Under the pieces are notes generated by a model that saw only the letters and a list, made by a program, of their open reading frames with translations, did no database searches and was not told the origin of the DNA. DNA of 33,971 bases from Thermaceae bacterium. GTDB lineage: Bacteria > Deinococcota > Deinococci > Deinococcales > Marinithermaceae. The stretch lies in contig WIAM01000009.1 in assembly GCA_015519965.1 (NCBI GenBank), positions 1-33,971 of the forward strand, written 5' to 3'. Below, piece after piece: positions 27,752 through 33,971 of the stretch; position 1 is the stretch's first letter; every line of letters begins with the position of its first letter. The position numbers were made by a program, and so were the translations under genes.

Positions 27752-30207
27752 AGCGGGTGCTTGCGCTCATCCCCCTTTTTTCCCTGGCCCTGGCCGGGAT
27801 CATCGAGGTGAAGCAGGCGGAGAGCCTCTCGCTCTTTTTGGGCGGGTCGCTGGTGGTCCTCGAGGGCCGTCCGGTCGTCCTGGTCCGCGACGGGCAAACC
27901 CTCTCCGCCCGCCGCGTCATCTACGATCGCAAGGCCCGCCGGCTCACCCTGAGCGGCGAGGTCCGCTACACCGACGATCAGGGCCGCACCATCGAGGCCA
28001 AAGAGCTCGTCCTCTTCGTGGGCGACGAGAGTCTGGTGGCCACCAACGTCAAGGTCCGCTCGGGCGACTTTGATTTCGAAAGCCCCTTCGCCTACCGCAG
28101 CCAGGGACAGATCACCATGCAGGCCGCGTACTTTTCCCCCTGCCTGGCCAAGGGTCAAAACCCACCCGACTACGCCTTCTTCGCCCAGCAGGTGACGCTT
28201 TTCCCCGGCGATCGCATCGTGGCGCGAGGGGTGTGGGTCTCGCTCTTCGGCCAAAAGCAGCTCTACCTGCCGGTGCTGGTGATTTTCACCGGCAAACGCG
28301 CCCCCCGCATTTACCTGGGCCAAAGCGCCGTCGACGGCCTCGTCGCCGGCGCCGACCTGCCCTACGTCACGAAAAACGGCCTCGGCTTCACCCTGCTCCG
28401 CTACTTCGAAAAGCGCGGGCTGGGGGTGGGGCTCGACCACTGGGGCGCCGGCAGCGCTTACGAGCACTACCGCTTCCTCTACCTGCCCCCCGAGCCCGGA
28501 AAAGACCGGGGGACGCTCTCGCTCTCGCTCGACTACCGGAAAGAGGAAGACGGGTGGTCGGGGAAATTTTCCCTCACCCGAGACGACGCGGTGGTTCCCG
28601 GCCGCTTTACGCTCTCGGCCGAGGTGAAAAAGACCGATCCCGACGACCCCTTCGTTCGCTTTTCAATCGAGCGGATCCTCGACACCGATCCCGCAGCCCC
28701 GCCGCCCTGGGGGTTTTTCAAGGGTCCCGAGGTCGAGCTCGCCTACCGTAAGGCCCGGCGCCTGGGCGACCTCACGATCAGCGGCCGGGCGATCGTCGGG
28801 GGTTACGAGGGCGAGAGCAATCCCTTAAACCGCTCGGCGCGCCGCGAAGGCCCCCGCATCGGCGCCGGCCGCGTCTACATCGAGCACCACGAGCGCTACG
28901 CCCCCCGCTTCGGGGGCGGCCTCGCCTTCCGGCTGCAAAACGATTTCGTCGGCTACTACTACTCGACCGGCGAGCGCCAGATCAACTGGCGCACCACCGC
29001 CACCCTGAGCCAGCGCCTGGGCAGTTTCGAACTCGGGACCAACCTCGAGCGCTGGGTCCGCGAGGGGGAAACCCCCTTCATCTTCGACCGCATCCCCACA
29101 CGCCGTACCATCGAGCTCAGCCCCTATTTGCGCTACCGCCAAAGCCCGCTGGCGCTCTCGATCTCGGGGGGATGGTCGTTCGACCAAAACGCTCCCCTCC
29201 CCCTCAAAGGGGATCTGTCGCTGCGCACGGCGGACCTCAGCGCCAGGATCCTGGCCGAGCGGCGGCTCGAACGCACCGAAGGCCGCCTCAACGCCCAGAT
29301 CACCTATGCGCCCCGGCCGGCCTCGTTCGGGGTGCGCTTTGGCTACCGGCTGGGCGAAGACCGCTACGACCCTCTCGACCTCAGCTTCAGCTACGCGCTC
29401 CCCGGCGGCAGCGTCTTCCTCTCCCACCGCTACGACCCCAATCTAGGACAGGGCGTCGCCAGCCGGGCCGCATTCCTCTACCGGCAGGCAAACTTCTCGC
29501 TGAGCCTGGGCGAGCGCTACGACCACCGGTCCGAGGTGCTCTCGGGAAGCGCCAGGTTCGGCCTCGGCCCCTGGCAGCTCAGCCTCACCCACAGCTACGC
29601 CGTGCCCGACGGCAAGCCCGACGCCGAGGACGCGGTGGAGGGGCGGCTGATCGGGCAGGTGGCCTTAAGCCGCGGCGGCAGCCGGCTGGCCCTGCTGGGC
29701 CAGCTCACTGGGCAGGGGCTCGAAAAGGGCGAGCTGGTGGGGAGCCTGAGCCAGCAGAGCCTCGATGCCCAGTTCCACCTCGAGGCCCGGCTCCACCTGC
29801 CCGACCCCGGCGACGCCGAGCTCTACCTCAGCCGCCTCTCGGCGCGCGGGGGCATCGATCTGACCCCTGATCTGGCGATCCAGGGCGGGCTCGGCTACCA
29901 AAAGGGCACCGCCGGGGAGACGCTCTCCTTTGAAGACTTCGGCCTCAGCGCCCGGCTCTGGGCCCAGGGAAGCACCCAGATCTTCCTCGCCGCCTTCCTC
30001 AACCAGCGCTTCGACCTGGGGTCGAAGACCGCCGAACCGATCAAACCTCGGATCGTCTTCACCTACGACCGCGCCTGCTGGGGGGCGCGCTTGACGCTGG
30101 ATGCGATCAAGGACGAGGTCCGGCTGGCGCTCTTTTATCAGGGGTTTGGCGGTGGCGTGACCTTCGGACCGTCGGGGATCGGGCTTTCGGGGGTGAATCT
30201 GCCTTGA
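27748..30207 (+). CDS. lptD: LptD-like outer-membrane protein with LptA-like N-terminus
   Basis: 819 residues from GTG 27748 (4-bp overlap with lptG). A short signal peptide is followed by an OstA/LptA-type beta-jellyroll (about 20-125: RRVIYDRKARRLTLSGEVRY) and the LptD signature AYFSPCLAKGQNPPDYAFFA ... QVTLFPGDRIVARGVWVSLF ... YLPVLV. The rest is a long series of amphipathic strands, fitting a beta-barrel, ending with FTYDRACWGARLTLD, the counterpart of the YDxCCW of proteobacterial LptD. Only C132 and C777 are present near the known Cys positions. It should insert lipid into the outer membrane. LptE was not found. Confidence 0.85.
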   Translation: MKRVLALIPLFSLALAGIIEVKQAESLSLFLGGSLVVLEGRPVVLVRDGQTLSARRVIYDRKARRLTLSGEVRYTDDQGRTIEAKELVLFVGDESLVATNVKVRSGDFDFESPFAYRSQGQITMQAAYFSPCLAKGQNPPDYAFFAQQVTLFPGDRIVARGVWVSLFGQKQLYLPVLVIFTGKRAPRIYLGQSAVDGLVAGADLPYVTKNGLGFTLLRYFEKRGLGVGLDHWGAGSAYEHYRFLYLPPEPGKDRGTLSLSLDYRKEEDGWSGKFSLTRDDAVVPGRFTLSAEVKKTDPDDPFVRFSIERILDTDPAAPPPWGFFKGPEVELAYRKARRLGDLTISGRAIVGGYEGESNPLNRSARREGPRIGAGRVYIEHHERYAPRFGGGLAFRLQNDFVGYYYSTGERQINWRTTATLSQRLGSFELGTNLERWVREGETPFIFDRIPTRRTIELSPYLRYRQSPLALSISGGWSFDQNAPLPLKGDLSLRTADLSARILAERRLERTEGRLNAQITYAPRPASFGVRFGYRLGEDRYDPLDLSFSYALPGGSVFLSHRYDPNLGQGVASRAAFLYRQANFSLSLGERYDHRSEVLSGSARFGLGPWQLSLTHSYAVPDGKPDAEDAVEGRLIGQVALSRGGSRLALLGQLTGQGLEKGELVGSLSQQSLDAQFHLEARLHLPDPGDAELYLSRLSARGGIDLTPDLAIQGGLGYQKGTAGETLSFEDFGLSARLWAQGSTQIFLAAFLNQRFDLGSKTAEPIKPRIVFTYDRACWGARLTLDAIKDEVRLALFYQGFGGGVTFGPSGIGLSGVNLP

Positions 30208-31172
30208 GAAGGGTCGCCTGGCTTTTCCTCCTCTTCCTCGCCGCCTGCACCGGCACCAGCGAGACGGAACCACCGGTGGTGGTGGCGGTGGCCACGGACC
30301 AGGCCATCACCTTCCACGACGCCCACGCCCTCAACCAGGGCCAGTGGGCAGAAATCGGCCGCTGGAGTATTGCGGGAACCAAGGACCTGCTGGTGAGCGG
30401 AGACCGGCTCTTCGTGCTCAGCGCAGGGACGCTTTTCCGCTACCGGCTGGACGGCTTTTCCCTGAGCGCCATACCGGCGCCGGCGGCGGCCCTCGAGGCC
30501 AGCTGGAGCCTGGGCGATTGCCAGGGCACGGCGTTCAAAGCCGGCCGGCAGGACCTGATCGTGCTCTGCCAGGGCGGCAGCGTCCTCCGCCTGGCGCAAA
30601 ACGCGCCCCCGGGAACCGAGCCGGTCCCGGCGCCGGTGGCGAGCTTTCCCCCCGAGACCACCTACGCCCTCTATCCAACGAATAGCGGCGACAAGCTGGC
30701 CGCGGCCTACCCGAGCGCCGGGGGGGTGGTTCTCGAGATCCCCGACCTGGGGACGAACCTACAGATCCCGACCAACCTTCAACTTCAGGGCCTGGCCCTC
30801 GCCTGGGACGGCCAGAACCTCGGCCTCATGGCCTCCGGACCCGGCGGCACCCAGATCTTCCGCTGGCGGCAGGGCCAAACTGCGCCAGAACGCCTGGCCG
30901 AGGACGGCCAGGTCGAGGCCCGGGGCCTTTTGGGGGCGGCTGGCCTCTGGCTAGCCTACGGCCAGGGCTACCTCCTCGCCGATTCGAACCGCACCGCCTC
31001 CGGCCAAGCCTTCACCCGCTTCCAGGCCGCCTGGCTGCACCCCGATCTCTACCTCTACCTGGCAGGGGACAACTTTACCGTGCTCGACGTGGCCGCCCTG
31101 CCACCCACCACCCTGGCCAACCTCCCGGGCACAGCGGGGATCGTGGCCATCACCGGCTGGGTGCTGCCCTGA
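30204..31172 (+). CDS. Lipoprotein of the lpt operon, beta-propeller-like
   Basis: 322 residues from a TTG at 30204 that overlaps the lptD stop (TTGA). RRVAWLFLLFLAAC gives a lipobox with C15. The mature part alternates short strands and loops (LVSGDRLFVLSAGTLFRYRL, LAAAYPSAGGVVLEIPDL, ALAWDGQNLGLMASGPGGTQ) like a WD/NHL-type propeller. Being tightly coupled to lptD, it may fill the role LptE has elsewhere, but there is no sequence resemblance to LptE, which is much smaller. Unknown otherwise. Confidence 0.75.
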   Translation: MRRVAWLFLLFLAACTGTSETEPPVVVAVATDQAITFHDAHALNQGQWAEIGRWSIAGTKDLLVSGDRLFVLSAGTLFRYRLDGFSLSAIPAPAAALEASWSLGDCQGTAFKAGRQDLIVLCQGGSVLRLAQNAPPGTEPVPAPVASFPPETTYALYPTNSGDKLAAAYPSAGGVVLEIPDLGTNLQIPTNLQLQGLALAWDGQNLGLMASGPGGTQIFRWRQGQTAPERLAEDGQVEARGLLGAAGLWLAYGQGYLLADSNRTASGQAFTRFQAAWLHPDLYLYLAGDNFTVLDVAALPPTTLANLPGTAGIVAITGWVLP

Positions 31173-31228
31173 GCCCCTACCCCTGGAGGGTACCCTACCC
31201 GGCAACGTGGTGGTATAAGGAAGGCGAG

Positions 31229-31561
31229 ATGAAGGTCGCCATCGCAGTCATGCCCGACGGAAGCCGGATCTACCCCGGTCCCTTTGGTCACAGCCCGGCC
31301 TACGCCATCTACGAAAAAAACGGCGAGGTCTGGCGTCGCCTCGAGCTCAGAACCAACCCCCACGCTGACTTCGTTGGCCAGGGCAAACGCGAGCGGATGC
31401 TGGCCCTGCTCGCCGACACCGAGCTCTGGGTCGGGACGCGTTTTGGGAACCGCCACGGCCCGCCGGTCCCCCACCGCACAATCCAGGCCCGCACGGTGGA
31501 GGAGGCCCTGGCCCGCCTCGAAGCCGAGACCGCCACCAAGGAGGCCGGCGGTGGTGCTTGA
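31229..31561 (+). CDS. NifX/NifB C-terminal-like (dinitrogenase iron-molybdenum cofactor family) protein
   Basis: 110 residues. VAIAVMPDGSRIYPGPFGHS, PAYAIYEKNGEVWRRLELRT and LALLADTELWVGTRFGN match the small RNase H-like domain of NifX, NafY and archaeal MTH1175-type proteins. Nitrogenase genes are absent, so a generic Fe-S or metal-cluster carrier role is possible, as for other non-nif members. AAGGAAGG lies upstream of ATG 31229, and TATAAG (31214-31219) could be a -10. Confidence 0.8.
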   Translation: MKVAIAVMPDGSRIYPGPFGHSPAYAIYEKNGEVWRRLELRTNPHADFVGQGKRERMLALLADTELWVGTRFGNRHGPPVPHRTIQARTVEEALARLEAETATKEAGGGA

Positions 31562-31961
31562 CCACGTGGGCATCGCGGTCGCGGACCTCGAGGAAGGCCT
31601 TTTGCGCTGGGGACGGTTGGGGTATGTCCTCGAGGCGCGGGGAGACGTCGCTACCCAAGGCGTCGCCGTGGCCATGCTCAAAGCCCCACCCGACACCCAG
31701 GGGGCGGCCCGCCTCGAACTCCTCGCGCCCCTCGCCCCGGACACCCCGGTGGGCCGGTTTTTAGAAAAGCGCGGCGAGGGCCTCCACCATCTGGCCTTTC
31801 GGGTGCAGGACATCGAAGCCGAACTTCAAAGGCTCGAAGCCGAGGGGGCCAGCCTCATCGATCCCCGGCCCCGACCCGGCTTTGGCGGTCACCTGGTCGC
31901 CTTCGTGCACCCGAAGAGCTTCGGTGGCGTTCTGGTCGAGCTCGTTGCCGAACACATTTAA
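31551..31961 (+). CDS. Methylmalonyl-CoA epimerase-like VOC protein
   Basis: 136 residues from GTG 31551 (AAGGAGG 6 nt upstream; GTG 31554 is also possible), overlapping the previous gene by 11 bp. VLDHVGIAVADLEEGLLRWG, RLELLAPLAPDTPVGRFLEK, GLHHLAFRVQDIEAELQRLE and GVLVELV carry the VOC metal ligands (His near the start, His in LHHLAF, Glu in VELV). The GEGLHHLAF block is typical of epimerases that interconvert R- and S-methylmalonyl-CoA in propionate metabolism. Mutase genes are not in the window. Confidence 0.87.
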   Translation: MVLDHVGIAVADLEEGLLRWGRLGYVLEARGDVATQGVAVAMLKAPPDTQGAARLELLAPLAPDTPVGRFLEKRGEGLHHLAFRVQDIEAELQRLEAEGASLIDPRPRPGFGGHLVAFVHPKSFGGVLVELVAEHI

Positions 31962-32009
31962 AGCCTCGGTTCACCCGCTTCTCAGCAACGTTCAGTAAAC
32001 CCTGGCACC

Positions 32010-32050
32010 GGCGCAGAATCGCTGAACCCCTCTGCGCCCGGAGCCTTTTT
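32010..32050 (+). terminator. Probable terminator after epimerase gene
   Basis: GGCGCAGA (32010-32017) and TCTGCGCC (32031-32038) form an 8-bp stem with a 13-nt loop, followed 7 nt later by TTTTT (32046-32050). It separates the epimerase gene from the oxidase genes. Confidence 0.4.
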
Positions 32051-32151
32051 CCCTCCCTCCGGGACGTATGTCCTCAGACTTACTCGTACGGATTATAGGG
32101 ACATTTGGCTCTTAATCTCCGGCGGTGGTGGTTATTAGGCTGAAATCGCCG

Positions 32152-32163
32152 CTCTCGCGAGAG
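32152..32163. promoter_or_regulatory. 12-bp palindrome upstream of oxidase genes
   Basis: CTCTCGCGAGAG is perfectly symmetric and ends 23 nt before the subunit II ATG, just ahead of the Shine-Dalgarno TAGGAGGGAGGG. It could be a regulator site or an mRNA hairpin. TTATTA (32131-32136) may be a -10 but no -35 is convincing. Confidence 0.35.
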
Positions 32164-32186
32164 ACCTGTGTAGGAGGGAGGGAAAG

Positions 32187-32714
32187 ATGCAACATCCGAC
32201 AACCAGGCCGGGGGTCATTCTGGCACTTTCGCTGGTGATCATCCTCCTCATCCCTGTTTGGGGGACGCTCGGATTCTTCGCGCCACCAGAAGAAGAACCC
32301 GCCCCGGCCCAGCTCGAGGACGAACCACCGCACTCGGTCAAGGCCTTCATCGCCGAGGCCCAGGCCTTCCTGGTCAAAAACACCCGGGAGGATGGCTGCG
32401 TGGAGCCCCGGGAAAAGGACGCCCAGGGGCGGATCGTGGTCTACTACCGGGCGCTCCAGTACGGCTACCTGCCCCCCAAGCTGTGTCTCAAAGCCGGTCA
32501 GACCTACGTCTTCAAGATGATGGCCACCGACGTGACGCACGGGGCCTCGATCCAGCTCGGTACCGGCAGCCGCATGGTGCGTCTACCCGCCGGGGTCGAG
32601 GTCGAACAGGAATACACGTTTACCAAGCCCGGCGAGTACCTGGTCTATTGCTCGTACTACTGCGGCGTCGGGCACCCCTTTATGAAGGGAAAGATCATCG
32701 TCCAGGGTTCTTAA
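32187..32714 (+). CDS. Cytochrome c oxidase subunit II, ba3-type, CuA-binding
   Basis: 175 residues. One N-terminal membrane anchor (about 9-32), an acidic Pro-rich linker, then a cupredoxin domain. All CuA ligands are seen: H118 in TDVTHGAS, C155 and C159 in CSYYCGVGH, H163, and M166. The site would receive electrons from a cytochrome c on the outer face. The domain carries two extra Cys (C71 in EDGC, C100 in PKLC) that could form a disulfide. ATG 32187 follows AGGAGGGAGGG. The gene precedes subunit I by 14 bp, as in ba3 operons. Subunit I is abnormal, so the role in O2 reduction is doubtful. Confidence 0.92.
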   Translation: MQHPTTRPGVILALSLVIILLIPVWGTLGFFAPPEEEPAPAQLEDEPPHSVKAFIAEAQAFLVKNTREDGCVEPREKDAQGRIVVYYRALQYGYLPPKLCLKAGQTYVFKMMATDVTHGASIQLGTGSRMVRLPAGVEVEQEYTFTKPGEYLVYCSYYCGVGHPFMKGKIIVQGS

Positions 32715-32728
32715 GAGGAGGATGAAGC

Positions 32729-33971
32729 ATGAACGTAGCCTCTGCCACGGCCAGATTGCGAGAAGGGCTGCGCCAGCTCCCCGCCGGCGAAAAGCGCCTG
32801 CTCGGCGCCTACTTTGTCCTGGCCATCCTTGCCCTCACCGCGGGCGCCATCGGTGCTGCCCTCCTCGGGTTGCAGCTCGGAGGGTTCATCAAGCTCCCCC
32901 CGCTCTCCGTCTTCAAAGCCCTCACCGTCCACGCGTCTTCGGCGTTCTTCTATTGGCTCTACTTCGTTCAAGCGGGCGCCATGCTGGCCCTGATCCTGAT
33001 CTACACGCCCGGCGCCCGGCTCACCACCCCCTGGGACATCCTGGCCTGGATCGGGCTGGTGCTGATGGCCTCGGGCTGGCTGATCAGCGTGATCGCCGCC
33101 GCCTCGGGAGCCGCGGTGCTCTACAGCGCCCCTGAACCCCTAACCTCCCAGTTCAAGGGCGGCTCGGTCTTCTTAAGCGGCTATATCTTTGCGAACCTGG
33201 GTCAGATCCTGGCGGGGACGGTGGCCGTCGCCACCGCCATCAAGCCAAAGCTCCGGGGCCTGGTCAAGGAGTGGAGCGCGGTCACCTACGCCGCCGCACT
33301 CTGGAACGGCCTTTTGGTGGTGGCCTCGCTCATCGCCCTCATGGCCTACGTCCCTGCGCTCCAGAGCCTGCTCGGCATGCCGCCGTTCATCAGGAACTTC
33401 AACTACGAGCTGAGCTGGAGCATCATGTTCCACAACACCCACTACCTGCCCCTGCTCTCCACCGTGCTCATGTGGTACGTCCTGACCGAGGCCGCCACTG
33501 GTGTCAAGAGTATCTACGGTGAGCGTTTTTCCAAACTCGTGTTCTCGCTCTACCTGGTGCTGGTGCCGGTGACCTCGCCCTACCACATGTTCCTCGAACC
33601 CGAGGTCCCCGCCTCGACCAAGCTTATCGGATCGATTCTCTCAGCCTTCATCGGCGTCCCCACGCTGGCGGTCGGTCTCATCATCGCCTCCTCGCTCCAG
33701 GCTTCCGCCAGCGGCCAGGGCGCCAAAGGCCTCTTCGGCTGGCTGCGGGTTCTCCCCTGGAAAAACCCGACCTTCGCCGCGGTAGCCATGGCCCCGGTGA
33801 ACGCCCTCGCCGGGGGCGCGGTCTCCTACGTTTTGATCCAGGAACGGCTGGCGGCGCTCGTCAGCGACACCTTCACCGTTCCCGGCTACTTCCACTTCTT
33901 CACCGTGGGCATGGTCAGCCTGACCTTTTTGGGCGCGCTGGTGTACATGATTCCAGCGCTCACCGGCCGGC
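32729..33971 (+). CDS. Heme-copper oxidase subunit I homologue (ba3-like), active-site ligands altered; partial
   Basis: 414 codons to the window edge, start ATG 32729 (AGAGGAGG upstream). It tracks Thermus ba3 subunit I: LTVHASSAFFYW (H68, low-spin heme), IMFHNTHYLPLLS (H238 as the first CuB His), SPYHMFLEP (Y285-H286 for the usual HH pair), LFGWLRVLPWKNP and VPGYFHFFTVG (Y387-F-H389 for GHFH). Thus both low-spin heme His remain, while the high-spin heme His is Tyr, one CuB His is Tyr and the cross-linked Tyr position is Leu. It may use a different site chemistry or only transfer electrons. Numbering of Thermus ba3 is from memory. The C-terminus is missing, but all ligand positions are inside the window. 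Confidence 0.85.
   Translation, partial: MNVASATARLREGLRQLPAGEKRLLGAYFVLAILALTAGAIGAALLGLQLGGFIKLPPLSVFKALTVHASSAFFYWLYFVQAGAMLALILIYTPGARLTTPWDILAWIGLVLMASGWLISVIAAASGAAVLYSAPEPLTSQFKGGSVFLSGYIFANLGQILAGTVAVATAIKPKLRGLVKEWSAVTYAAALWNGLLVVASLIALMAYVPALQSLLGMPPFIRNFNYELSWSIMFHNTHYLPLLSTVLMWYVLTEAATGVKSIYGERFSKLVFSLYLVLVPVTSPYHMFLEPEVPASTKLIGSILSAFIGVPTLAVGLIIASSLQASASGQGAKGLFGWLRVLPWKNPTFAAVAMAPVNALAGGAVSYVLIQERLAALVSDTFTVPGYFHFFTVGMVSLTFLGALVYMIPALTGR

Noticed and set aside
32722-33135. 137-codon frame starting at ATG 32722
   Set aside because: It is a frame shadow of the oxidase subunit I gene, which starts at ATG 32729 with continuous membrane-protein sequence.

Overview
The window is a GC-rich, tightly packed bacterial chromosome segment. 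Several features point to the Deinococcota, most likely the order Thermales: a ba3-like (B-family) oxidase pair, a DUF1931 histone-fold protein very close to the Thermus protein I remember (TTHA1479), many genes whose -10 hexamer lies only 5-9 nt upstream of the start codon (leaderless style), GTG/TTG starts and 4-bp gene overlaps. The genus is inference. No rRNA, tRNA or CRISPR array was seen.

Layout. 1-2430 is a decayed patch: a truncated AAA ATPase behind a 44-bp palindrome, a small monooxygenase-fold gene, an intact VapBC-type toxin-antitoxin pair beside a broken second antitoxin copy, an IS256-type transposase scrap, and copy A of a dispersed stem-loop repeat (copy B lies at 12021). 2429-4298 holds a divergent pair, a thiamine-binding-like protein and a large exported protein of unknown function, separated by a 28-bp perfect palindrome. 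4311-7051 is a metal-efflux unit: a P1B ATPase with YPC instead of CPC, and a MerR regulator whose gene end overlaps a CueR-like promoter. 7115-10378 is a minus-strand stress-type operon: baeRF release-factor-like protein, Hsp20, histone-fold protein, and a membrane protein with a metzincin-like motif lacking the catalytic Glu.

10575-12935 encodes three exported proteins; gyrB follows on the minus strand (12932-14839), then two more lipoproteins. 17034-25672 contains three c-di-GMP genes (two membrane GGDEF proteins and one GAF-PAS-GGDEF-EAL protein) and a MerR-like DNA-binding gene, interleaved with a metabolic/housekeeping run (HAD phosphatase-like, MBL hydrolase, FAH-family enzyme, PlsY-like acyltransferase, YjjX-like NTPase). 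25704-31172 is a four-gene operon, LptF-LptG-LptD-lipoprotein, in which every junction is a 4-bp overlap; it looks like an envelope-lipid export machine. 31229-31961 has a NifX-like protein and a methylmalonyl-CoA epimerase-like protein.

The right edge (32187-33971) is the most unusual part. A CuA-type oxidase subunit II with all CuA ligands is followed by a ba3-like subunit I. By alignment from memory, subunit I keeps both low-spin heme histidines but has Tyr in place of the high-spin heme His and of one CuB His, and Leu in place of the cross-linked Tyr. It therefore looks like an oxidase relative with a rebuilt or lost O2-reduction site. Subunit I runs off the window end.
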